From contig JBBSYC010000016.1 of NCBI GenBank assembly GCA_038045445.1, positions 1 through 31,594 of the forward strand: DNA of 31,594 nucleotides. The letters are read 5' to 3'. Position 1 is the stretch's first letter. Each line of letters starts with the position of its first letter. The notes under the pieces are model-generated. The model saw only the letters and a list, made by a program, of their open reading frames with translations. It searched no databases and was not told where the DNA came from. This document shows positions 22,429 to 29,052 of this stretch, piece by piece. Made by a program: the position numbers and the translations under genes. This DNA is from SICU01 sp038045445 (lineage in GTDB: Archaea > Nanobdellota > Nanobdellia > Pacearchaeales > GW2011-AR1).

Positions 22429-23496
22429 TTATTCATTAACCTTTTCTATTATGTTCTTTAAGTTTTCTAAGAATTCTCTAGTATCTGCAAAATAGTTTGG
22501 ATAGGCCTTTCTTAAATCATTTGTCGCATCAACCCCCACAAGAACCACGTCATATTCTTTTTTTTCTTGGTTTCTTTTTTCTGCTCTTGAATAATCTAAG
22601 ATAGCATCTTTTTCATCTCCCTTTTGATATCCGGTAATGTTTAACTTTTCACCAGTTATGTCTAGCTCCAGTAAATAAAATTCCCATTTATCTTTTTTCT
22701 TAAATTCACTCTCAAAAACTTTGATTGCCCTTGACCAACCACTCATAACCTTAATTACTTGCAACTCTTCTTCTTTTTCCTTAATTTGCAAATACAATTC
22801 TTTTTTATTTAAGGGTGTGCCTGGAACTAATGGACAGTTTTCCATTATTGCAAATGCTGAACTTACTAGTTTAAAAAAGTCCATCCATTCTTTTTGACCT
22901 TCATTTGATTTGATAGCTTGTCTCGTGAAAAGGTCTACTGTTTCTATTGCAGTTGCCCATAGATGTTGAAGTTTTGACCTTATTTGAACCTCTACTAAAA
23001 GACCATTATATTTTTTCTTTTCTTTATCGCTTTGGTATCTATAAATCAAATGTAGACTTCTGTATCCGTCCTCTTTTGGATAAGTTATATAATCTTTATT
23101 ATTTATCTTTTTATGTTTAAGGTCACTTTTAATATAACCTTCTTGATATACTCTTTTTGCTAATTCTACATTTTGTAAAACTGCTCTACATCCAGCAATG
23201 TCTTGCATTTGTGAAAGTTTCATCGTGGGTTCTTTTCCACTATATTTTCTTTGTAACTTTTTTACTATTGATGGCAATCTTTTAAGGCGCTGAACAACTA
23301 AAGCTTTTTTATCTATTTTTTCTGAAACATTTTTCAGCCTTTTCTTAAATATATGCATTGGATATTTATGAATTGCTCTCCAATTATCTAATAATTCTAA
23401 TGCCTTTTCTCTGTCTTCTGAGGAACTTGCTTTGCTACTTAGAGCGTTACCCGCCCAATCCACTTTAGACTTATTATAAAATTGTTCATTCGTCAC
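22429..23496 (-). CDS. RelA/SpoT-domain protein, likely (p)ppGpp synthetase-type
   Basis: A 355-residue protein with a RelA/SpoT nucleotidyltransferase domain at about residues 50-210. Motifs: VQRLKRLPSIVKKLQRK (substrate-binding basic stretch), MQDIAGCRAVL, KEDGYRSLHLIYRY (G-loop) and VEVQIRSKLQHLWATAIE (catalytic Glu region). It has no HD hydrolase domain or TGS domain. About 130 residues follow the catalytic domain. The family makes alarmones or, as toxins, pyrophosphorylates other targets. Such proteins are mostly bacterial, often in defence islands, so gene transfer is likely. TATA at 23519-23526 predicts a leaderless mRNA. Confidence 0.85.
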   Translation of the reverse strand: MTNEQFYNKSKVDWAGNALSSKASSSEDREKALELLDNWRAIHKYPMHIFKKRLKNVSEKIDKKALVVQRLKRLPSIVKKLQRKYSGKEPTMKLSQMQDIAGCRAVLQNVELAKRVYQEGYIKSDLKHKKINNKDYITYPKEDGYRSLHLIYRYQSDKEKKKYNGLLVEVQIRSKLQHLWATAIETVDLFTRQAIKSNEGQKEWMDFFKLVSSAFAIMENCPLVPGTPLNKKELYLQIKEKEEELQVIKVMSGWSRAIKVFESEFKKKDKWEFYLLELDITGEKLNITGYQKGDEKDAILDYSRAEKRNQEKKEYDVVLVGVDATNDLRKAYPNYFADTREFLENLKNIIEKVNE

Positions 23497-23503
23497 AAGA
23501 TAA

Positions 23504-23624
23504 TGCGCAGTTTAAGCTATTTAAATCTTTGTTTTGCGCGGTTATTTTCCTGTGTAAAATGCCTTTTTTTATCTTTTTTATCTGTTTTGCGCAGTTTATT
23601 AATTATTAATTACTCTGTTGCGCG
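23504..23624. promoter_or_regulatory. Four phased GCGC motifs between the RelA/SpoT gene and the L1 operon
   Basis: TGCGCAGTTTA occurs at 23504-23514 and again at 23588-23598. TTGCGCG occurs at 23534-23540 and 23618-23624. Centre-to-centre steps of the GCGC cores are 31, 53 and 31 bp, near 3, 5 and 3 helical turns. Copies 1 and 2 bracket the RelA/SpoT TATA box (23519-23526). Copies 3 and 4 lie upstream of the L1 TATA box. This looks like an operator array in an otherwise AT-rich gap. Confidence 0.6.
23519..23526 (-). promoter_or_regulatory. Promoter of the RelA/SpoT-domain gene
   Basis: AAAGATTTAAATAGC on the minus strand is centred 26 nt before the ATG at 23496. One GCGC motif lies on each side. 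Confidence 0.6.
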
Positions 23625-23646
23625 AAGACTGGATTATAGCGACAAG

Positions 23647-23654
23647 TTTATAAA
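23647..23654 (+). promoter_or_regulatory. Promoter of the L1-P0-L12 operon
   Basis: GACAAGTTTATAAAG gives BRE plus TATA. Transcription should start near 23676, leaving a leader of about 70 nt. Confidence 0.6.
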
Positions 23655-23697
23655 GCCATCAAAACAACCTTGAAAGTCATTAAACTACATCTTTGAC

Positions 23698-23717
23698 ATA
23701 CTCACCTTTATGAGTGT
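23698..23717 (+). promoter_or_regulatory. Hairpin in the L1 operon leader
   Basis: ATACTCA pairs with TGAGTGT (one U-G pair) around a 6-nt loop, in the predicted leader 27 nt before the L1 start. Archaeal L1 is known to repress its own operon by binding its mRNA; this hairpin is a candidate site, not a recognised match. Confidence 0.35.
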
Positions 23718-23744
23718 TGAAGCAGACTGTAGAAGACACAAATC

Positions 23745-24362
23745 ATGGAACTCAAGGAAGCACTTAAAGAATTAAGAAGTCAGGAAGGACGCAAGTTCGA
23801 TCAAACTGTTGACTTAATTGTAAATTTAAAAGGTCTTGATTTTAGAAAATCTAATTTATCTTTTGTTGTGGATGTTCCTAATAAATTTAAAGAAAAATCA
23901 GTTTGTGCGTTCCTCCCTGAAAAGAGCGATTTGGTACCAACAATAACTAAACCAGAATTTGCAAGATATAGTGATAAAAAGCTTCTCAAGAGTCTTGTTA
24001 AAAAATATGACTTTTTTATAGCTCACTCTTCTCTGATGCCTTCTATTGCGAGTACTTTTGGAAAAGTTCTTGGACCAACAGGAAAAATGCCTTCTCCGCA
24101 ACTAGGAGTGATGATGAAAGAAGGAGCAGAAGAAATAAAGAATACTTTAAATAAAATATCTAAATCTTCTAAAATAAGAATAAAGGATGCTAGTGTTAAA
24201 ATTGCCGTTGGAAAGATAAGCATGTCCGATGACAAATTAATTGAAAATATCAAGTCTATTTATAATGGGATTATTCAAGCGCTTCCATTGAAGATGGATA
24301 ATGTAAGGGGTTCAATGGTCAAACTGACGATGACTAAACCTGTTGAGGTGCAGATTAAGTGA
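23745..24362 (+). CDS. rpl1: Ribosomal protein uL1
   Basis: A 205-residue large-subunit protein of the L1 stalk, which moves E-site tRNA. Marks include KFDQTVDLIVNLKGLDFRK (residues 18-36) and GKVLGPTGKMPSPQ (about 107-120). It is slightly shorter than typical archaeal L1. It heads the L1-P0-L12 operon and its stop overlaps the P0 start by 1 nt. Unlike in many archaea, L11 is not adjacent but 9 kb away on the other strand. Confidence 0.94.
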   Translation: MELKEALKELRSQEGRKFDQTVDLIVNLKGLDFRKSNLSFVVDVPNKFKEKSVCAFLPEKSDLVPTITKPEFARYSDKKLLKSLVKKYDFFIAHSSLMPSIASTFGKVLGPTGKMPSPQLGVMMKEGAEEIKNTLNKISKSSKIRIKDASVKIAVGKISMSDDKLIENIKSIYNGIIQALPLKMDNVRGSMVKLTMTKPVEVQIK

Positions 24363-25162
24363 TGGCTCCTAAAGAAAAATCTGTTACTGTAGTCTCTGAA
24401 GAAAAAAAACAGATAGTTGTAGATTTAGCTAATTTAATGCAACGTAATAGAACTATAATGATTGCTTCATCTAGAGGTCTTCCTGGAAAACAGTTTAATG
24501 AAATAAAGAAAAAGATGCGGGGACTCGCCGAGTTAAGGGTTGCTAAGAAAAGTGCTGTGTTCAAAGCAATAGAGTCTGTGGGTAAGGGTGGAATACAGAA
24601 TCTTAAACAGAGTATCTCTGCGGATTATGTAATCATGTTTTCGGATGCAGAACCCTTTGAACTTTCGAGCATTTTGATGGACTTTCAAAGTTCTAGAAGA
24701 GCTAAGGCTGGAGAAATTGCTCCTAATGATATTGAAATTGAACCAGGACCAACAGACTTGGTTGCAGGTCCTGCAATTTCGGAGTTAAGCAATGCTGGAT
24801 TAAAAGTCAAGGTTACTGAAGGAAAACTTGAGATAATTAAGGGAGCGATTGTTGCTAAAGCGGGAGAAGCTATTAAACCAAATGTGGCTAGTGTTTTAGG
24901 CAAGCTTAACGTTAGCCCGATGAAGGTAGGATTTATTCCTATTGTTGCTTATGATTCTAAAGAAGACAAAACATACTCTAATCTCATCATAGATAAAGTT
25001 GGCACTCTTCAGACAGTTAAAGAATATATTCGCAAGGCTCTTGGTTTTGCCATTAATATCAAATATCCTACTCAAAAAACAATGAGATACTTTATTGCTA
25101 AGGCTGGAAGAGAAGAGAAAGTCATCGAAAGATTGCTAACAAACACAAGGGAGGGACAATAA
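24362..25162 (+). CDS. rpl10: Ribosomal protein uL10 (acidic protein P0), shortened
   Basis: A 266-residue stalk-base protein. The rRNA-binding domain is at residues 1-105 (NRTIMIASSRGLPGKQFNEI, AKKSAVFKAIE) and the inserted domain II at about 110-185 (GPTDLVAGPAISEL). The C-terminal spine helices after KEYIRKALGFAINIKYPT that hold L12 dimers seem limited to about two, and the long Ala/Glu hinge plus acidic end of other archaeal P0 proteins (about 330 residues) is missing. The ATG overlaps the L1 stop and its own stop overlaps the L12 start (TAATG). A GTG one codon upstream is less likely. Confidence 0.92.
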   Translation: MAPKEKSVTVVSEEKKQIVVDLANLMQRNRTIMIASSRGLPGKQFNEIKKKMRGLAELRVAKKSAVFKAIESVGKGGIQNLKQSISADYVIMFSDAEPFELSSILMDFQSSRRAKAGEIAPNDIEIEPGPTDLVAGPAISELSNAGLKVKVTEGKLEIIKGAIVAKAGEAIKPNVASVLGKLNVSPMKVGFIPIVAYDSKEDKTYSNLIIDKVGTLQTVKEYIRKALGFAINIKYPTQKTMRYFIAKAGREEKVIERLLTNTREGQ

Positions 25163-25446
25163 TGGAATACATCTACGGAGCTTTGTTATTGCATAAACTG
25201 GGACATCCTGTCAATGAAGATAATTTGAAAAAAGTTATTCATGCTACTGGAAGTCAAGTTGATGAATCAAAGTTGAAAGCATTAATTGCTAGCTTGCATG
25301 GCGTTGATATTGGCGCTGAGCTTGAGAATGCAAATGTTGCTGTAGCTGCACCTTCTGCTGGAGCCAGTGCTGCACCTGCAAAGGAAGAGAAGAAAGAAGA
25401 GAAACCTTCTGAATCTGCAGCGGGGCTTGCTAGTCTCTTCGGTTAA
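25162..25446 (+). CDS. rpl12: Ribosomal protein L12 (P1-type stalk protein)
   Basis: A 94-residue stalk protein. The N-terminal dimerisation helix MEYIYGALLLHKLGHPVNED is classic. It is followed by a helical domain to about residue 58, an Ala/Pro hinge, a KEEKKEE charged stretch and the conserved C-terminal GLASLFG that recruits elongation factors. It is translationally coupled to P0. A T-rich stretch after the stop probably ends the operon. Confidence 0.95.
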   Translation: MEYIYGALLLHKLGHPVNEDNLKKVIHATGSQVDESKLKALIASLHGVDIGAELENANVAVAAPSAGASAAPAKEEKKEEKPSESAAGLASLFG

Positions 25447-25481
25447 TTTTAATTTAGTTTTTTACCGAAGAGCTTTGAGTT

Positions 25482-25515
25482 AGTGAGACTTACGTTTCTG
25501 AAGGTTAGTCTTACT
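25482..25515 (+). terminator. Hairpin after the L12 gene
   Basis: AGTGAGACT pairs with AGTCTTACT (one G-U pair) around a 16-nt loop, and three more pairs extend the base. A T6 run at 25458-25463 lies between it and the L12 stop. It could end the operon or protect the 3' end. It could also act in the leader of the next gene at 25551. Confidence 0.4.
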
Positions 25516-25550
25516 GATAGGGTTATAAGTCATAAGAATTCTTTAATCTT

Positions 25551-26027
25551 ATGAACAAGAATGCTCCTGAAGCACTTAAGTGGATTGTTGATATTTTAAG
25601 AAAAAATAAAATTCCGTTTAGAATAAGTGGTGGATTAGCAGTTAGAGCTTATGGTTCTAAAAGAGATTTGGTGGATATAGATATAGAGATTCGCGATAAA
25701 GATTTTGAAAAAATATTACCTTTTATTAAAAAATTTAAATATGTTGGACCCAATAAATATAGAGATGATGAATGGGACACAATTGGACTTGCTATAGACT
25801 ACAAAGGACAAAGCGTTGAATTTTGTGGGGCCGATTCTCAAAAGATATTCAATAAAAATACTAAGATATGGGAGAGGTTGGAATCAGATTTAAATGATTT
25901 TGAAAATAAAATTGTTTTTGGAATAGAAGTTCCAATTATCCCTAAAAAAGAACTAATAAAATATAAATCTAAAATAAGGAGAAGAGTTGATTTGGTAGAT
26001 GTTGAATTTTTAACAAGGGACCCTTAG
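25551..26027 (+). CDS. Nucleotidyltransferase-fold protein
   Basis: A 158-residue protein with the polymerase-beta-like pattern RISGGLAVRAYGSKRDLVDIDIEI at about residues 22-45, given here as a motif: GG, then GS, then D-x-D. The rest (IPKKELIKYKSKIRRRVDLVDVEFL) resembles AbiEii/MNT-like stand-alone nucleotidyltransferases that transfer AMP or another nucleotide to a target. No HEPN partner or abortive-infection gene adjoins. The substrate is unknown. Codon use is very AT-rich, as in the next two genes. Confidence 0.65.
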   Translation: MNKNAPEALKWIVDILRKNKIPFRISGGLAVRAYGSKRDLVDIDIEIRDKDFEKILPFIKKFKYVGPNKYRDDEWDTIGLAIDYKGQSVEFCGADSQKIFNKNTKIWERLESDLNDFENKIVFGIEVPIIPKKELIKYKSKIRRRVDLVDVEFLTRDP

Positions 26028-26032
26028 TTATC

Positions 26033-26040
26033 TTTAAATA
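26033..26040 (+). promoter_or_regulatory. tRNA-Ser promoter
   Basis: CTTTAAATA is centred about 28 nt before the tRNA 5' end and overlaps the space just after the nucleotidyltransferase stop. Confidence 0.5.
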
Positions 26041-26064
26041 ACTTCAAAAAGGATTTATTGTTAA

Positions 26065-26146
26065 GCCTGTGTGGGACAATGGTACTCCGCTAGTCTTGAG
26101 AACTAGTTTCCTTCGGGATTTCCCGGTTCGATTCCGGGCGCAGGCG
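26065..26146 (+). tRNA. tRNA-Ser (anticodon UGA)
   Basis: Class II tRNA of 82 nt. The acceptor GCCTGTG pairs with CGCAGGC (one U-G), with discriminator G as expected for serine. The anticodon stem is CTAGT/ACTAG with loop CTTGAGA, so the anticodon is TGA. The variable arm is TCC-TTCG-GGA. The T stem is CCCGG/CCGGG with loop TTCGATT. No CCA is encoded. A T6 tract directly after it is the terminator. Confidence 0.93.
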
Positions 26147-26152
26147 TTTTTT
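26147..26152 (+). terminator. T-tract terminator of tRNA-Ser
   Basis: TTTTTT starts at the base after the discriminator. Confidence 0.6.
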
Positions 26153-26234
26153 AATTATTGAATAAATTATATTTTTAAAAGATGCAACACTTTCTCATAC
26201 AAAACTCTTTAATTCTTCAAAATTACTTAATTAC

Positions 26235-26897
26235 ATGAAAAATCTATGGTCTCATCATCTAAAATACTATGATTTATTTCAAAATAATCTAGATGAATAT
26301 AAAGGAATTATAAGATTACATTTAGAAAAATTGGAGGGTTTAAATAAAATACTAGACACTGGTGCTGGTTCTGGAAACTTAACACTTGAATTACTTAAGG
26401 AAGGACATGAAGTTACAGCAATAGATAATCATTCAGTTTCTTTAAAGGTTCTTTTAGAAAAATGTAAAAAATTTAATAACAAACTTAGAACTTTCGAAAT
26501 GGATGTACAAAATCTTGATTTCAAAGATAATGAATTTGATGGTGCAAGTTCAATGTTTGTTATCCCATTTGTAAAAGATAATTCTAAATATTTTAAAGAG
26601 ATTTATAGAGTTCTAAAGAAAGGTTCTAGGTTTACTATATCTGCTTGGTCTTCAGAACCAACAAAAGAATTAACGGATGTCATTATTCAAGAATTAACAA
26701 AAAAAGATATTTTGCCTAAATTCAAGAAAGAGTGGGATTACATATCGCAATCTGTTACAGAAACTTCTAAATTTGTTAAAAAATCTCAAGGTGAAGAAGA
26801 ACTTAAAGACTCTTTGAAAAAAATAGGTTTCAAGAAAGTTCAAAGCGTAAAAAACTCATATGGGAAGTTTGTTCACTTTTTAGTATGTAAAAAATGA
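26235..26897 (+). CDS. Class I SAM-dependent methyltransferase
   Basis: A 220-residue methyltransferase. Motif I is ILDTGAGSGNLTLEL at residues 39-53 (SAM glycine loop), followed by the acidic AIDNHS strand near 64-69. The methyltransferase-11-type pattern continues with NLDFKDNEFDGASSMFVIPF and EIYRVLKKGSRFTIS. The substrate cannot be told. The stop codon overlaps the start of a broken membrane-protein gene (ATGA), so the two were once coupled. Codons are strongly AT-biased. Confidence 0.82.
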   Translation: MKNLWSHHLKYYDLFQNNLDEYKGIIRLHLEKLEGLNKILDTGAGSGNLTLELLKEGHEVTAIDNHSVSLKVLLEKCKKFNNKLRTFEMDVQNLDFKDNEFDGASSMFVIPFVKDNSKYFKEIYRVLKKGSRFTISAWSSEPTKELTDVIIQELTKKDILPKFKKEWDYISQSVTETSKFVKKSQGEEELKDSLKKIGFKKVQSVKNSYGKFVHFLVCKK

Positions 26898-27230
26898 AGG
26901 ATATACTAATTTGAGCTCTAGTGCACTCGTCTAGTTTATTCTTAGAATATTCAAAATATTTCTTATTTAGAGAATTAACTGTATTAATTGCTATCTCTAC
27001 GGCTTCGATGGCGTTGTTTGTTTTAACTCTATTAAATCTTTTAGCACCCTTGTGCATAATATTATTCCTAACAGATTATGCTTCGACAATTTTATTTTCT
27101 ATGGGGGGATTTTAACAATTTTCTTCCCTAATTTAATAAAGGAAGAAATACAGAGGGAATAATTTTTCAAAAAATCATATTTATTGCATTGATGGTTTGG
27201 GGAGCTTACTTACTTGGAGTCAATTATTAA
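26894..27230 (+). pseudogene. Broken small membrane-protein gene coupled to the methyltransferase
   Basis: An ATG at 26894 overlaps the methyltransferase stop (ATGA). It reads MKDILI, then an in-frame TGA at 26912-26914, then continues in the same frame through two hydrophobic helices (about 26945-27100) up to SMGGF-stop at 27113-27115. A shift at the G6 run (27103-27108) restores GILTIFFPNLIKEEIQRE. A second shift near the GGG at 27154-27156 restores IIFQKIIFIALMVWGAYLL and an end at 27228-27230. Joined, it gives about 110 residues with three or four membrane helices. Decay or homopolymer sequencing errors could both explain the shifts, but not the TGA. Confidence 0.5.
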
Positions 27231-27236
27231 TCTTAT

Positions 27237-27518
27237 TCAATCTCCAAAAAGTCTTGCAAAAAAGCCTTTCTTCTTTTCAACTTCTGGTATTACTGGCTCT
27301 ATTCTTGGGGAAGGTTGCATTGATTGAATTCTTCTTGCTTCTGTAGCAGATTCATTCGCTAATTCTTTTTCTGCCTGTGCAAAAGCTTTCTCTACTTCTT
27401 GCTTATTATTTCCCTGACTTATCAATGCCCATTTAAGAGAATCTTTGTCATATCCCTTCTGTACATTCTTTTTGATGTAGTTAACTTTCTCACTTAAGTA
27501 GGTTTCTTCTTTTTTCAT
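27237..27518 (-). CDS. Small helical hypothetical protein
   Basis: A 93-residue protein. The N-terminal half, EETYLSEKVNYIKKNV then QKGYDKDSLKWALISQG, looks like a small helical bundle similar to short DPANN proteins in which an interval of about 30 residues folds as paired helices. The middle (NESATEARRIQSMQPSPR) is disordered, and the end KKKGFFARLFGD is an amphipathic, possibly membrane-binding helix. The TATA near 27543 predicts a start at 27518, which supports this ATG rather than the one at 27527. Function unknown. Confidence 0.6.
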   Translation of the reverse strand: MKKEETYLSEKVNYIKKNVQKGYDKDSLKWALISQGNNKQEVEKAFAQAEKELANESATEARRIQSMQPSPRIEPVIPEVEKKKGFFARLFGD

Positions 27519-27554
27519 TAGAATCATTGATATTTTTTATATAAAAAGATTTTG

Positions 27555-29024
27555 CTATTGCAATATAATAGGTTTTTGCTTCTTAAAGAATCTAATTGCT
27601 TCTCTTAACTTAGATTTTGACTCTGAGAAAATAGTAATTAACCTCTCTCCAGGATTTAATCTTTCCCCTACATGTTTGTATAGGTATACTCCAGAAGACT
27701 TATCTAATGGACATCCTGCTATTCTTGCAAGATAGTTAATGTCCTGATTGCTTATTTTTTCTATTGTTGCCGCATGCTTTGAGACAATGGTGTGATTATA
27801 CTTTGCTTCTTGCAACCAAGTTTTGGGGTCTCCTCCCTGCGCAATAATTATCTCTGCAAACTTCTTGTATGCTTGACCCGAGCGTAATATTTCTCTTGCT
27901 TTGGGTACTCCTTCTGATTTTTTTGCTTTTCCCACCATCTCTAAAATATTTCCCGCAAGAAAAATAGATTTGTTTTCCAAATCCATCGGTCCGTTATCTT
28001 GCTTTAAAACTTTTATAACATCTTTCATCTCAAGAACTGGTCCTATTCCATTACCTATTGGTTCTCTTCCGTCTGTTAAGATTATCTTCACCTTAAGGCC
28101 TAATTTCTTTCCAAGAGAAATAAAAAGTTTTCCAAGTCTTTCTCCGTTTTCTTTAGAAACTTTTGCACCGTTCCCATATGGAATGTCTATCAACACGTGA
28201 GTACTTCCGACGGAAACTTTTTTTGCAAGAATAGATGCAATGAGCTGAGATTCTGGGTCCACCCTTAGTAACTTTTCTACTCTTATTAGCTTATCATCTG
28301 CCGGGGCTAGACCAAGAGAACCACCCCATGCGAGACAAGCTCCAGTTTTTTTGACCACTCTTTTTAACTCTTCGATGGTTAGATTTACTGGTGCTATTGA
28401 TTCTACAGTATCTGCGGTTCCTGCTGCAGAGGTAATGGCCCTTGAAGAGGTCTTTGGCATTATTACTCCAGTAGCAGCACATATAGCTACGACAATTGGT
28501 GTAGTTCTGTTTCCTGGAATGCCTCCTATACTATGCTTGTCTGCAACTATTTTATACTTCCAAGATATTCTTGTACCAGTTTTAACTATTGCATTTGTTA
28601 AAGAGATTATTTCTTTTGAAGATACCTTGCAGTGAGCCATAGTTGAAACAAAATATGCAACTTCTGCTTCACTAAGACGATTATTCACGATATCATCCAT
28701 TATTTTTTCCAGGTCTTCCTGAGAATATTCTCTGCAATTTGACTGGTTTTGTAATATTGATGAACTCTCGGCAGCCTCGGATGGAAAAACTTCTATGAAC
28801 CCTTTAGTTTGTTTTATAGATTCACTTAACTCTTCGGATAAAGCTACCTCATCTTTTTTTATTAACCCCTTAACTAAGTCTACTATTGCTACTAAATTAT
28901 CTTTATCTGTTTTAATAATTACTCTATCCCCTGTATGGATATCCATCTTCTTAGCAGAGTGTTCATGTAAAAGGATAACTGGCTTGCCTGTTGAAATCTT
29001 AATGGGTCTTAGTCTGAAACGCAT
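27555..29024 (-). CDS. deoA: AMP phosphorylase
   Basis: A 489-residue enzyme of the thymidine-phosphorylase superfamily, archaeal AMP phosphorylase type. The first 80 residues form the extra N-terminal beta domain of this subfamily. The core contains VADKHSIGGIPGNRTTPIVVAI (about residues 160-181), here given as the phosphate-binding KHS-GG-PGN motif, and MPKTSSRAITSAAGTADT. It converts AMP and phosphate to adenine and ribose-1,5-bisphosphate, which feeds R15P isomerase and type III RubisCO; neither is in the window. TATA at 29046-29052 is 25 nt before the ATG; the palindrome CTACGTAG (29036-29043) lies between them. Confidence 0.93.
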   Translation of the reverse strand: MRFRLRPIKISTGKPVILLHEHSAKKMDIHTGDRVIIKTDKDNLVAIVDLVKGLIKKDEVALSEELSESIKQTKGFIEVFPSEAAESSSILQNQSNCREYSQEDLEKIMDDIVNNRLSEAEVAYFVSTMAHCKVSSKEIISLTNAIVKTGTRISWKYKIVADKHSIGGIPGNRTTPIVVAICAATGVIMPKTSSRAITSAAGTADTVESIAPVNLTIEELKRVVKKTGACLAWGGSLGLAPADDKLIRVEKLLRVDPESQLIASILAKKVSVGSTHVLIDIPYGNGAKVSKENGERLGKLFISLGKKLGLKVKIILTDGREPIGNGIGPVLEMKDVIKVLKQDNGPMDLENKSIFLAGNILEMVGKAKKSEGVPKAREILRSGQAYKKFAEIIIAQGGDPKTWLQEAKYNHTIVSKHAATIEKISNQDINYLARIAGCPLDKSSGVYLYKHVGERLNPGERLITIFSESKSKLREAIRFFKKQKPIILQ

Positions 29025-29045
29025 TGGAATATAAACTACGTAGCC

Positions 29046-29052
29046 TTTAAAA
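29046..29052 (-). promoter_or_regulatory. AMP phosphorylase promoter with adjoining palindrome
   Basis: GTTTTAAAGG on the minus strand, 25 nt before the ATG, giving a leaderless mRNA. CTACGTAG at 29036-29043 lies between TATA and start, a position where a bound protein would block transcription. Confidence 0.5.

Noticed and set aside
25551..26027. MNT-HEPN toxin-antitoxin system
   Set aside because: The nucleotidyltransferase is present but no HEPN-domain gene lies next to it.
26065..26146. Integration site at tRNA-Ser
   Set aside because: No duplicate of the tRNA 3' end and no integrase gene seen in the window.
26830..27057. A 75-codon minus-strand frame over the methyltransferase end and following gap
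   Set aside because: It overlaps a sure gene in antisense and lacks family features; the plus-strand broken membrane gene explains the region better.
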